DNA from: an uncultured Alphaproteobacteria bacterium
GTDB lineage: Bacteria; Pseudomonadota; Alphaproteobacteria; Rickettsiales; UBA1997
Assembly (NCBI GenBank): GCA_903927415.1
Contig: CAIYMZ010000123.1
Location: forward strand, 1 to 31,503
DNA length: 31,503 nucleotides
Reading direction: 5' to 3'
Part shown: positions 15,743-23,057 of the stretch, piece after piece
How the letters are laid out: each line of letters starts with the position of its first letter
Position numbering within the stretch: the stretch's first letter is position 1
Translations under genes and position numbers: made by a program
Notes under the pieces: generated by a model
Told to the model about the DNA's origin: nothing
Databases searched by the model: none
The model's input: the letters and a program-made list of their open reading frames with translations, nothing else

Positions 15743-18700
15743 CTTGGCTACAAAACTCTTGTGCTCGTTGGTTTTATGTCTTCTCACCATTGCTGTTATT
15801 TTTTCTTCTTACGATGCTCATGCGATTTACAAAGGCGTAAGGATGATAAAGAATGATGATGGACAAGAAATTGCTGCTGCTAACACTTATGACACTGATG
15901 GTTGTTCATCAGATTACGACAAATGCAAATGTAGCTCAGGAACAATTGGATTTGACCCATTTGGGAAAAATGACGACATAAATTGGGAGCTCAGTAATCC
16001 AGTTTGTATCACCTATTCTGCGGTTTCTGGTGCTACTTTATTAGCTCTGGAAGTGGTTTCATCTAATGCATGTTTGCAGTCTTCTCTAGCTGCAGAGGCT
16101 GCACTTTCTGCTGCTTCTGGAGTTCCTCTTTCTCCTGCTATGCTCAAAAGAAGGGCTCAAGAAGCAACAAAATGCACAGTATTTCTCGGTAAATGCTTTG
16201 CGCCACCATTTGCCACCTGCACTCTCGCCGCCGCATGTTGTGGTGGAATGGCGGCAGCAATTGCTGGAACCGGTGTTGCTGTTGCTGCCCTGTCAATCAT
16301 TTGGGATCAGGCTCGCATCAGTTTTCAAAATGGCAGGATTTGCGGCAGTCCATGGCAAAAATGGAGTAAAACAACTGAAGACGGAAAAGAGAGATGGACA
16401 AAAGTTAAGGGCCCATATCACGTTTGTTTAGAAAATTTATTTTTAAATAATTCTAATTCTTGCGGCTTGCCAAGCTTAGATGGAGTTCCTGCTTCCAGCA
16501 CATCTCTCAGCAATAAATATTATCGCGAGTTAATCTATGGAGGAATGGAGTTCAATGATAATGGCGACAATGCCTGCGGAAATCCATCTAGCTGGGATCA
16601 CGACAAAAGAATAGCGCAGCTTGGCTATGATTCTGAGTTCCAGCGCTATTACATGACTGGACCTGCGACCGCCTCAGTTTATGCTTGTCACAGATTTGTC
16701 ACCACTGATCGCAAAGATCAATCTGTTCAGCAGGCATATGATTGCTGCAAAAGAAGAAGTCAAAATGCCATTTGTATCGAGAATAAAACCGGACTTGGCG
16801 ATGTATTGTCACCATATGATTATGAATTTTGTGAACTCGGGTCTAGATGTTCTGTGGCTAATATCGTTTTTGAAACTTATGGCAGCACGAAACAATCGAA
16901 CTACATCTGTGCAAAAACTTATTCGGTCTGTCCATATAATCACCTGTTAGGGGGCGGAACCGAAGAAAAGAAAACTGATCTAAAAGATCTAACACAAGTG
17001 CAGAATTTTTGTCAGTTCATGAATCACTGTTCAAAAATTCCGATTTTGCCGTATATCCGTACCACTAGTTTTGAAGGTGGTTTTATTTCTTCTGCATGTC
17101 GTGACATGAAAGGTGATTCGCAAAATGTTTATGGCTACACGTCGCAATTAATTCCAATAAATACCAAAGGTTTCTCAGCCCCGATGGCACAATGCTTCAA
17201 GGAAACCATGGAAAATATTTTCTTGCATAAAGCTGGAGATACTAAGTGTTTCAATCCTGATGAGTTGCCAACGCAAGATGGGGTGTGTGTCAGTGGTTAT
17301 ATTTACAAAAAAGGCGGAGATTTGCCGGGAAAATCTTTCTTCCTCAAGATTCAGGATAATCTACAAGAGCTTCTCAAAATGTGTTTGGTTTTCTCGATAA
17401 TTGGTTTTGGAATTGCAATTTTATTTGCAGTGCCAGGCGAATTTATCACTAGAAAACAGCTGCTACCATTCATTTTAAAAATTGGTTTGGTGATGTATTT
17501 CGCGGTTGGAGATGGTTGGCAATTTGGTTTTATGCAAGGCGTTTTAGGAGCTTCTTCCTATCTCTCTGACATGACATTCAAGATTGATGAAGATAAGGAT
17601 TTAAGTAAGCTCGATGGCTGTCAATTCCCAAGATTTAATTATGCTGATCAAGATGAAGACACAAAATATCAAACCACAGAAAGTCGTTGGCCATCTTATC
17701 CTCCAACCAAAGAATATCTCAGAACATGGGACACGCTTGACTGCAAAATAGCGCGCGCACTTGGATTTGGCCCGGAAGTATCAGTGCCAAATTTAATTTT
17801 CATGATTTTGGGTGGATTTTTAACGGGCGGGTTGGGAATTGTTTTTGTAATAGCCTCCTTCTTTTTTGCTTTCTTCCTCATTTCTGTAACGATTCGCGCT
17901 CTGCATATTTTTCTCATTTCCACGACGGCAGTGGTGATTTTGATGTATGTTTCGCCAATCACCATCACGCTCGGAATGTTTGCTAGAACCAAGGGTATTT
18001 TTGAGAAATGGTGGAAAGAATTGCTCGGATATACGTTGCAGCCGATGATTCTTTTTGCCTATCTCGGAGTGTTACTCACACTGTTTGATTCCATCGTTAT
18101 TGGAGAAGCTACATTTACTCCGACCACCGTTAAAATAGGAGGAAGAGATGTGGTCGATGTTTACGGCAGGATAGCGCCAAAACAAATTAATTGCAGCGGC
18201 ACCGCTGTAGATAACAGCATTTACTGCATTTTCCGCATTGCTGATATTAAAACATTTCCAGGCTTAGAAGTGCTTGGAGTTGGTCTGCCAATGCTTGCAT
18301 CAATGAACAGCGTGAAGTTGGAGAGTATAATAAAAGCGGCATTCTTGATGTTTATTTTTGCGAAATTTATGGACCAGATTTCTGGATTTGCTGCCAAATT
18401 GGTTGGAGGAACCGCACTTGCTTCTGACTGGAATGTGTCAGCTGTTGGTATGGCCAAAAAATCTTTCGATACGATGCGATCAATTCAACAGCGTGGTATG
18501 AATACGGTTAAAAAACACGGCGGAACTGTTGCTAGAGCTGCAGGAGAAAAAGCAAGAAGTGCAGTTAATGCGGTTGGCAATAAAGGTAAAAGTGTTGCTG
18601 AGATTGGTAAATCTGGTGGTCAAGATAGTGTGGCAACAACAACTGCTAGAGGTCAGGATAGTGCTGCAGTAAAAGATGCCGGAGGTCAAGACTCCGGAGC

Positions 18701-18803
18701 TCAATCAGCACCTGATGGCACAGATTCTGCTGCAAAAGGTAAGACACAACCAGAACCAAAGACTGAGGGACAGGATAGTCCGGGTGATACAAATCCTAGA
18801 TAA
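15729..18803 (+). CDS. virB6: Large TrbL/VirB6-type type IV secretion protein
   Basis: Inner-membrane channel component of a type IV secretion system. 1024 residues: signal-like N-terminus (MQRNSLATKLLCSLVLCLLT, ending DAHA), a cysteine-rich non-membrane region to about 520 (for example TDGCSSDYDKCKCSSG and QQAYDCCKRRSQNAIC), then hydrophobic segments between about 545 and 900, including the VirB6-like KGIFEKWWKELLGYTLQPMI. The tail is hydrophilic with several GQDS units. Large VirB6 paralogues with long extracytoplasmic parts are typical of Rickettsiales. The start overlaps hisG by 14 bases; the end overlaps uvrC tail-to-tail by 8. No other vir gene is in the window. Confidence 0.86.
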   Translation: MQRNSLATKLLCSLVLCLLTIAVIFSSYDAHAIYKGVRMIKNDDGQEIAAANTYDTDGCSSDYDKCKCSSGTIGFDPFGKNDDINWELSNPVCITYSAVSGATLLALEVVSSNACLQSSLAAEAALSAASGVPLSPAMLKRRAQEATKCTVFLGKCFAPPFATCTLAAACCGGMAAAIAGTGVAVAALSIIWDQARISFQNGRICGSPWQKWSKTTEDGKERWTKVKGPYHVCLENLFLNNSNSCGLPSLDGVPASSTSLSNKYYRELIYGGMEFNDNGDNACGNPSSWDHDKRIAQLGYDSEFQRYYMTGPATASVYACHRFVTTDRKDQSVQQAYDCCKRRSQNAICIENKTGLGDVLSPYDYEFCELGSRCSVANIVFETYGSTKQSNYICAKTYSVCPYNHLLGGGTEEKKTDLKDLTQVQNFCQFMNHCSKIPILPYIRTTSFEGGFISSACRDMKGDSQNVYGYTSQLIPINTKGFSAPMAQCFKETMENIFLHKAGDTKCFNPDELPTQDGVCVSGYIYKKGGDLPGKSFFLKIQDNLQELLKMCLVFSIIGFGIAILFAVPGEFITRKQLLPFILKIGLVMYFAVGDGWQFGFMQGVLGASSYLSDMTFKIDEDKDLSKLDGCQFPRFNYADQDEDTKYQTTESRWPSYPPTKEYLRTWDTLDCKIARALGFGPEVSVPNLIFMILGGFLTGGLGIVFVIASFFFAFFLISVTIRALHIFLISTTAVVILMYVSPITITLGMFARTKGIFEKWWKELLGYTLQPMILFAYLGVLLTLFDSIVIGEATFTPTTVKIGGRDVVDVYGRIAPKQINCSGTAVDNSIYCIFRIADIKTFPGLEVLGVGLPMLASMNSVKLESIIKAAFLMFIFAKFMDQISGFAAKLVGGTALASDWNVSAVGMAKKSFDTMRSIQQRGMNTVKKHGGTVARAAGEKARSAVNAVGNKGKSVAEIGKSGGQDSVATTTARGQDSAAVKDAGGQDSGAQSAPDGTDSAAKGKTQPEPKTEGQDSPGDTNPR

Positions 18804-20928
18804 CTCTATCCCGTTTTTTTCTGTGCGTCATAATCGCAAAACGATGAGCCTCATCGCGCAGGCGTTGGAGATAATGCATCGCCGGCGAATGTTTTGGCAG
18901 TGTAAAAACCCGCCCAAAATCTCTACCTGCGATGGCCGTAAATGGCGGATTCGCTCCGCTCCGCTTCTCACGTATGTCTAATACGCTGCGATGCGGTGCT
19001 CGCGAATCCGCCATTTCGTTCTCGCTAAAATCAGCCGTTAAGGCTGATTTTTTAACGCTCGAACCATCGCAGCGAGATTTTGGGCGGGTTTTTAAAAAAT
19101 CCTTCCCAACTTGATGAAAATTTTCCTCGCCAGCATTGCGGTTTTCGCCTTTGGACATGCAGGTGAAAGGGATGTCAATTTCTAATTCGTCGAAAACTTT
19201 TTGTGCAGCGCGCAGCTGACCTTTGCCGCCATCAATGATGATAAAATCCGGCCAATCTTTTTTTGCTAATTTTGAAAATCGCCTCGTCAAAACTTCGCGC
19301 AGCATTGCGGTGTCGTCCTGCCGCAAATTCAGTTTTTCGTTAATCACGAAGTCATCGCGTAGTGAGCCTGTGGCGAACGAATGCGTGACCTCTCCCTTGT
19401 TAAGGGGGATGGGGGGTTGGTTTCCAAGATTAAACTTCCTGTAACCGCTTTTAATAAACCCATCTACGCCCGCAGTAATCAACACCCCAACGGCATTCGT
19501 GCCACTCGTGTGACTATTGTCGTAAACCTCAATTCGCTGTGGAATTTTTGGGAGCTCAAAAATTTTTTTCACCTCGAGCAGCAATTCTTTATTGTTCAAA
19601 TTTTGCAAAATTTTTTGCTCAAGATTCTGTAGTGCGATTTTTCCCTGATCCTTAATCAGAGCCAGTTTTGCGCCTTTTTTCGGAATCAGAATTTTAGTTT
19701 TTTTGCCGGAAATTTTTTGCAAAAATTCGGCGATTAATTTTTTTTCGCCAATTTCCTGATTCAGTAAAATTAAACTCGGAGGCGTTTGCGCCAAATAAAA
19801 TTGCCCCAAAAATTCCGCTAAAAATTCGCCCAAATTTTTATTTTCCTCGACCTCAAAAAAATAAGGCCGCGCTCCAAAATTTTGTCCGCCACGAAAAAAT
19901 GAAATGTAAGCGCAGAGTATTTTTTTCTCGTCATGCCGGACAAACATTTTCTTAGTCGGCTTGTCCGACTTAGAAAATGTAGATCCGGTATCCAGCTGGA
20001 TACCGGATGAAGATTTTGTAGCTTCGCTTTGCTCATCAACAAAATCTAACTCCGGAATGACGGGGGCGTGATAGTTCACCAAGGTAATCACATCCGCATC
20101 CTTCAACTCATCAACATTAATATTTTGCTTGGTCTGAATCGCGTTTAGCGACTTTATCTGGTCGCGAATTTCGGCGGCTTTTTCGTAATTTTCGGCGGCG
20201 CTAAATTGCCGCATTTTTTCGTCCAATTTTTTTTGCACCTCCGCCGATTTTCCGCTTAAAAAATCGACAGCATTTTTTACTGATGCTTCGTAATCATCTT
20301 GTGAAACCATGCCAACACAAGGCGCGGAGCATTTTTTAATTTGAAATTCTAAGCAGGGTTTTTGCCGCGATTTAAATTCGCTGTCGGAACAATTGCGCAG
20401 CAAAAAACTTTTACGCATGAGGTCAATGGTGCGATTGACATCGTGAGTAGAGGCGAAGGGGCCGAAAGTTTTATCCGTCATCCTTGGACGCGTTAGCGTC
20501 CGAGGATCCCGAGAGTTTTCTTGCTGAGATCCTCGAAATCCTGCGGATTTCAAGGATGACGAAAATGTGTTTCCGCGATATTTTGTAATTTGCGGAAATT
20601 TGTGGGTGCTGATTAAAATTTGCGGAAAAGTTTTGTCGTCGCGCAGTAAAATATTAAATTTCGGCGAGAATTTTTTGATGAGATTGTGCTCGAGCAGCAG
20701 CGCTTCGACTTCACTTTTGGTTTGAGTAACTTCAACTTTTTGCGCCAAAAAAATCATCCGCGAAATCCGCGCCGAGAGTTGTTTTTCTTTGGTGTAACTC
20801 GTCACGCGCTTGCGCAAATTTTTCGCTTTGCCGATGTAAAGAATCTGATTTTTAGCGTCGAAAAATTGATAAATTCCGCAAGTAGCGGGGATGGCGCGGA
20901 GCTGTGATTTTATTGCTGCTGATGACAT
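18796..20928 (-). CDS. uvrC: Excinuclease ABC subunit C with four in-frame insertions and no C-terminal HhH region
   Basis: Makes both incisions in nucleotide excision repair. 710 residues. The N-terminal GIY-YIG nuclease (CGIYQFFDAKNQILYIGKAK) is intact; the UVR motif is KMRQFSAAENYEKAAEIRDQ-like (DEKMRQFSAAENYEKAAEIR); the RNase H-like half has EVYDNSHTSGTNAVGV, DFIIIDGGKGQLRAA and RDEAHRFAIMTHRKKR. It stops six codons after that last block, so the usual C-terminal (HhH)2 DNA-binding region is absent. Four repeat-derived stretches interrupt it, at about residues 124-152, 290-334, 503-526 and 613-676; removing them leaves about 545, the expected length without (HhH)2. Whether the protein is active is open. 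Confidence 0.95.
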   Translation of the reverse strand: MSSAAIKSQLRAIPATCGIYQFFDAKNQILYIGKAKNLRKRVTSYTKEKQLSARISRMIFLAQKVEVTQTKSEVEALLLEHNLIKKFSPKFNILLRDDKTFPQILISTHKFPQITKYRGNTFSSSLKSAGFRGSQQENSRDPRTLTRPRMTDKTFGPFASTHDVNRTIDLMRKSFLLRNCSDSEFKSRQKPCLEFQIKKCSAPCVGMVSQDDYEASVKNAVDFLSGKSAEVQKKLDEKMRQFSAAENYEKAAEIRDQIKSLNAIQTKQNINVDELKDADVITLVNYHAPVIPELDFVDEQSEATKSSSGIQLDTGSTFSKSDKPTKKMFVRHDEKKILCAYISFFRGGQNFGARPYFFEVEENKNLGEFLAEFLGQFYLAQTPPSLILLNQEIGEKKLIAEFLQKISGKKTKILIPKKGAKLALIKDQGKIALQNLEQKILQNLNNKELLLEVKKIFELPKIPQRIEVYDNSHTSGTNAVGVLITAGVDGFIKSGYRKFNLGNQPPIPLNKGEVTHSFATGSLRDDFVINEKLNLRQDDTAMLREVLTRRFSKLAKKDWPDFIIIDGGKGQLRAAQKVFDELEIDIPFTCMSKGENRNAGEENFHQVGKDFLKTRPKSRCDGSSVKKSALTADFSENEMADSRAPHRSVLDIREKRSGANPPFTAIAGRDFGRVFTLPKHSPAMHYLQRLRDEAHRFAIMTHRKKRDRVI
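18904..19093. repeat. 190-nt branched palindromic element inside uvrC
   Basis: The ends are perfect 20-bp inverted repeats: AAAAACCCGCCCAAAATCTC (18904-18923) and its reverse complement (19074-19093). Inside, TGCGATGG (18928-18935) pairs with 19064-19071, ATGGCGGATTCGC (18942-18954) with 19002-19014, and CGTAT with ATACG in that loop. AAAATCAGCC (19027-19036) pairs with 19042-19051. The fold is a long closing stem with two hairpin arms. It adds about 63 residues to UvrC with no stop codon. Confidence 0.93.
19351..19420. repeat. Palindromic insertion inside uvrC (GTCA...TGAC hairpin plus CCCTT-GTT-AAGGG)
   Basis: An imperfect hairpin starting GTCATCGCG and ending TGCGTGAC (19351-19389) is followed by CCCTTGTTAAGGG and a G-rich end. 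The encoded stretch (NQPPIPLNKGE, VTHSFATGSLRDD) falls between the UvrC blocks YRKFN and DDTAMLREVL, where the family normally has only a few residues. Confidence 0.7.
19929..20062. repeat. 134-nt three-hairpin element inside uvrC
   Basis: Starts CGTCATGCCGGA and ends TCCGGAATGACG. Between lie three hairpins in a row: ACATTTTCTTAGTCGG (19944-19959) with 19965-19980 (15 of 16 pairs), the perfect 26-nt palindrome of ATCCGGTATCCAG (19983-20008), and AGATTTTGT (20011-20019) with ACAAAATCT (20039-20047). It encodes about 45 extra UvrC residues in frame. Confidence 0.9.
20476..20561. repeat. 86-nt double-hairpin palindromic element inside uvrC
   Basis: CGTCATCCTTGGACGC-GTTA-GCGTCCGAGGAT, a short linker, then ATCCTCGAAATCC-TGC-GGATTTCAAGGATGACG. 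Same family as the 95-nt elements, with a linker about 9 nt shorter. It adds about 29 residues to UvrC between the conserved blocks KYRGN and DKTFGPF. Confidence 0.92.
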
Positions 20929-21022
20929 AAAATTTTATTTACCAAATTGATCAATTGATAATTGTTAATTGTTAATTATTTTTTTTAAAAATTTCCCGCA
21001 AATTCCAAATTTCCCCCTCGAA

Positions 21023-21961
21023 ATGACAATCAAGAAAGAGCAGCTTGAAGAAATAAATTCATTGCGCGCGCAGTCAAATCAAACCTTGCGACCAGTTTCT
21101 CCTGAACTCGAAAAAATTTTGTATCAGCCATTTGAAGTTTTGGATCACGGTTTTGTGCGCGTGGTGGATTACATGGGAAATGACTCGTCGGTGGTGCAAG
21201 CGGCGCGCGTTTCTTACGGTGCGGGCACGAGAAAAGTCAACGCAGACAAGGGCTTAATCAACTATCTCATCGCGCATCGTCACACTACGCCGCTGGAAAT
21301 GTGCGAAATAAAATTTCACATCAAGCTGCCGATTTTTGTGGCGCGCCAATGGATTCGCCACCGCACCGCATCAGTCAATGAATATTCTGCGCGCTATTCG
21401 ATTGTTGAAGATGAGTTCTACATCCCGCGCGGCGAGCATTTGGCGGCGCAATCTAAAGTTAATCACCAAGGTCGTGACGAATCGCAAATTCTAAATTCTG
21501 TCGAACAAAAACGCGTTCTTGAAATTTTAAAACAAGACTCCTCCAAGGCTTACGATCACTACCTTGAAATGATCAACCAAGATGTTGACGGCAATGTTGC
21601 TGACGAAAAAAAAGAAGGTTTGGCGCGAGAATTGGCGCGGATGAATCTGCCGCTAAATTGCTACACGCAATGGTATTGGAAAATCGATCTGCACAATCTT
21701 TTACATTTTCTCAATCTGCGCGCTGATCCGCATGCTCAATATGAAATTCGTGTTTACGCCGAAGTGATGCTCGACATGGTCAAGAAGTGGGTGCCGCATT
21801 GTTTTGAAGCCTTTATGAAAAATCAAAAAGACGGAAAAAATCTTTCCGGTCCGGCGCTTGAAGTGGTGAAAAAAATGTTGAAAGGCGAAAAAGTTGAGCA
21901 AGAAAATTCAGGGCTTTCCAGCCGCGAATGGAGCGAACTCATGAGTTTAATCAAAAATTAA
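21023..21961 (+). CDS. thyX: Flavin-dependent thymidylate synthase
   Basis: Makes dTMP from dUMP with methylenetetrahydrofolate and FAD/NADPH; usual in Rickettsiales, which lack ThyA. 312 residues. The signature RHRTASVNEYSARYS is complete, followed by DEFYIPRGEHL; NLPLNCYTQWYWKIDLHNLLHFL is the distal active-site region. The start MTIKKEQLEEIN (21023) is preferred; an in-frame ATG at 20969 lies in A/T-rich spacer containing TTGTTAA repeats. tatA follows at 13 bases. Confidence 0.97.
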   Translation: MTIKKEQLEEINSLRAQSNQTLRPVSPELEKILYQPFEVLDHGFVRVVDYMGNDSSVVQAARVSYGAGTRKVNADKGLINYLIAHRHTTPLEMCEIKFHIKLPIFVARQWIRHRTASVNEYSARYSIVEDEFYIPRGEHLAAQSKVNHQGRDESQILNSVEQKRVLEILKQDSSKAYDHYLEMINQDVDGNVADEKKEGLARELARMNLPLNCYTQWYWKIDLHNLLHFLNLRADPHAQYEIRVYAEVMLDMVKKWVPHCFEAFMKNQKDGKNLSGPALEVVKKMLKGEKVEQENSGLSSREWSELMSLIKN

Positions 21962-21974
21962 TTTAGGAGCTTTT

Positions 21975-22148
21975 ATGTCGCTAGGAATCGGTGAGTTACT
22001 GTTAATCCTTGTAATCGTTTTCGTCCTCTTCGGTGCCGGAAAATTGCCACAAGTAATGCAGGATATTGGCAAAGGAATTAAGGGCTTGAAGAAGGGATTG
22101 AGGGAAGAAAAAAAACCTGAGCAGTTCGAAAAAACTGAAGAAAAATAA
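21975..22148 (+). CDS. tatA: Sec-independent translocase protein TatA
   Basis: 57 residues. Pore-forming subunit for export of folded proteins. It has the typical layout: short N-terminus MSLGIGELLLILVIVFVLFG with one membrane helix, the hinge GAGKLPQ, and an amphipathic helix DIGKGIKGLKKGLREEKK, then a charged tail. A clean AGGAG at 21965-21969 precedes the ATG. TatB and TatC are not in the window. Thirteen bases after thyX, so probably the same transcript. Confidence 0.95.
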   Translation: MSLGIGELLLILVIVFVLFGAGKLPQVMQDIGKGIKGLKKGLREEKKPEQFEKTEEK

Positions 22149-22163
22149 TTTAATTAAAATCCT

Positions 22164-22258
22164 CGTCATCCTTGGCGCAGAGCGCCGAGGATCTCATGAG
22201 CTTTAGCTTTCCGAGCTTAAACCCCCGAGATCCTCGATGCTACGCATCAAAGATGACG
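22164..22258. repeat. 95-nt double-hairpin palindromic element at the start of the exoD-like gene
   Basis: Left hairpin ATCCTTGGCGC-AGA-GCGCCGAGGAT; right hairpin ATCCTCGATGC-TAC-GCATCAAAGAT followed by GACG. The linker starts CTCATGAGC and ends CCCGAG. The ATG of the downstream reading frame (22237) is in the right-hand hairpin. Confidence 0.92.
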
Positions 22259-22899
22259 GCGTTGTACAAAAAATCGTGGATCAACAAAAAATCATCACAA
22301 CCCAAGTAATCGAAGATGTGGTCAATAAATCATCTTCCGACCGCGTACCAATTCGCGATTTAATTGATGCGATGGATGCAATCGGCTTTGGCTTGGCAAT
22401 GATGATCTTTGCTTTTGGCATCATCATCCCGCTTCCACCGCCATTTCCCAGCATCATTGCCATTCCGCTCGTGATCTTTTCTTTGCAGATGATTGCTGGT
22501 CACACTTCACCAAAATTGCCGCAAAGATTTTCTAATCTCTCGGTGAAGAGATCGGTTTTAGCAATGTTAGTGCAACGCTCTTCGCCCTACATTCGCAAGG
22601 TTGAACGCATTTTAAAACCGCGTTTACTTTTTATGACTTCGCCTATTGCTGAAAGAATCATCGGATTTTTTACGCTGCTTTTTTCTTCCTTCGTCATGCT
22701 TCCAATGCCGCTCTCCAACTTTATCCCCGGACTTGGCGTATTAATTATTTCTTTCGGAATGCTCGGAAAAGATGGTTTTATCGTAATATTCGGAATTATC
22801 ATTGGTATCAGCGGTATTGTTGTCTCAATCACCACGGTGTTTCTTGGATTTGAGGTATTTTATTTCATCAAAGATTTTTTTACGCATCTGATTGCTTGA
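22237..22899 (+). CDS. ExoD-family membrane protein
   Basis: 220 residues, member of the ExoD (exopolysaccharide synthesis) family, whose molecular role is unclear. Recognisable are the N-terminal DRVPIRDLIDAMDAIGFGLA, the Pro-rich helix IIPLPPPFPSIIAIPLVIFS and LQMIAGHTSPKLPQRF, then two C-terminal hydrophobic regions including MLPMPLSNFIPGLGVL. The only ATG giving the full N-terminus lies in a palindromic element, so the first eight residues (MLRIKDDG) are repeat-derived. A GTG a few codons later (before DQQKII) is an alternative. No strong Shine-Dalgarno. Confidence 0.85.
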   Translation: MLRIKDDGVVQKIVDQQKIITTQVIEDVVNKSSSDRVPIRDLIDAMDAIGFGLAMMIFAFGIIIPLPPPFPSIIAIPLVIFSLQMIAGHTSPKLPQRFSNLSVKRSVLAMLVQRSSPYIRKVERILKPRLLFMTSPIAERIIGFFTLLFSSFVMLPMPLSNFIPGLGVLIISFGMLGKDGFIVIFGIIIGISGIVVSITTVFLGFEVFYFIKDFFTHLIA

Positions 22900-22984
22900 C
22901 TATCAAAAAAACGACTTTTACAAAGCGCCGCCTTATTTTTTGATGTTTCTTCATTAGCAGCTCTCACCAAATTTATCACAATCT

Positions 22985-23026
22985 CTTTTCAGTAAAACCT
23001 TTTCAGTAAAACCTTTTCAGTTTTAG
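22985..23026 (+). repeat. 14-nt tandem repeat in the rho leader
   Basis: CTTTTCAGTAAAAC occurs twice exactly (22985-22998, 22999-23012) and a third time in part (23013-23026), followed by a pyrimidine-rich, apparently unpaired stretch up to the rho start. Could be part of a Rho-sensitive leader; no direct proof. Confidence 0.7.
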
Positions 23027-23057
23027 TTTTTCTTCCTACCAACCAACCATTTTTTAA

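Noticed and set aside
18904..19093. tRNA or other classical RNA gene inside uvrC
   Set aside because: Despite the branched fold there is no anticodon arm, T-loop consensus or CCA-type end, and the closing stem is far too long for a tRNA.
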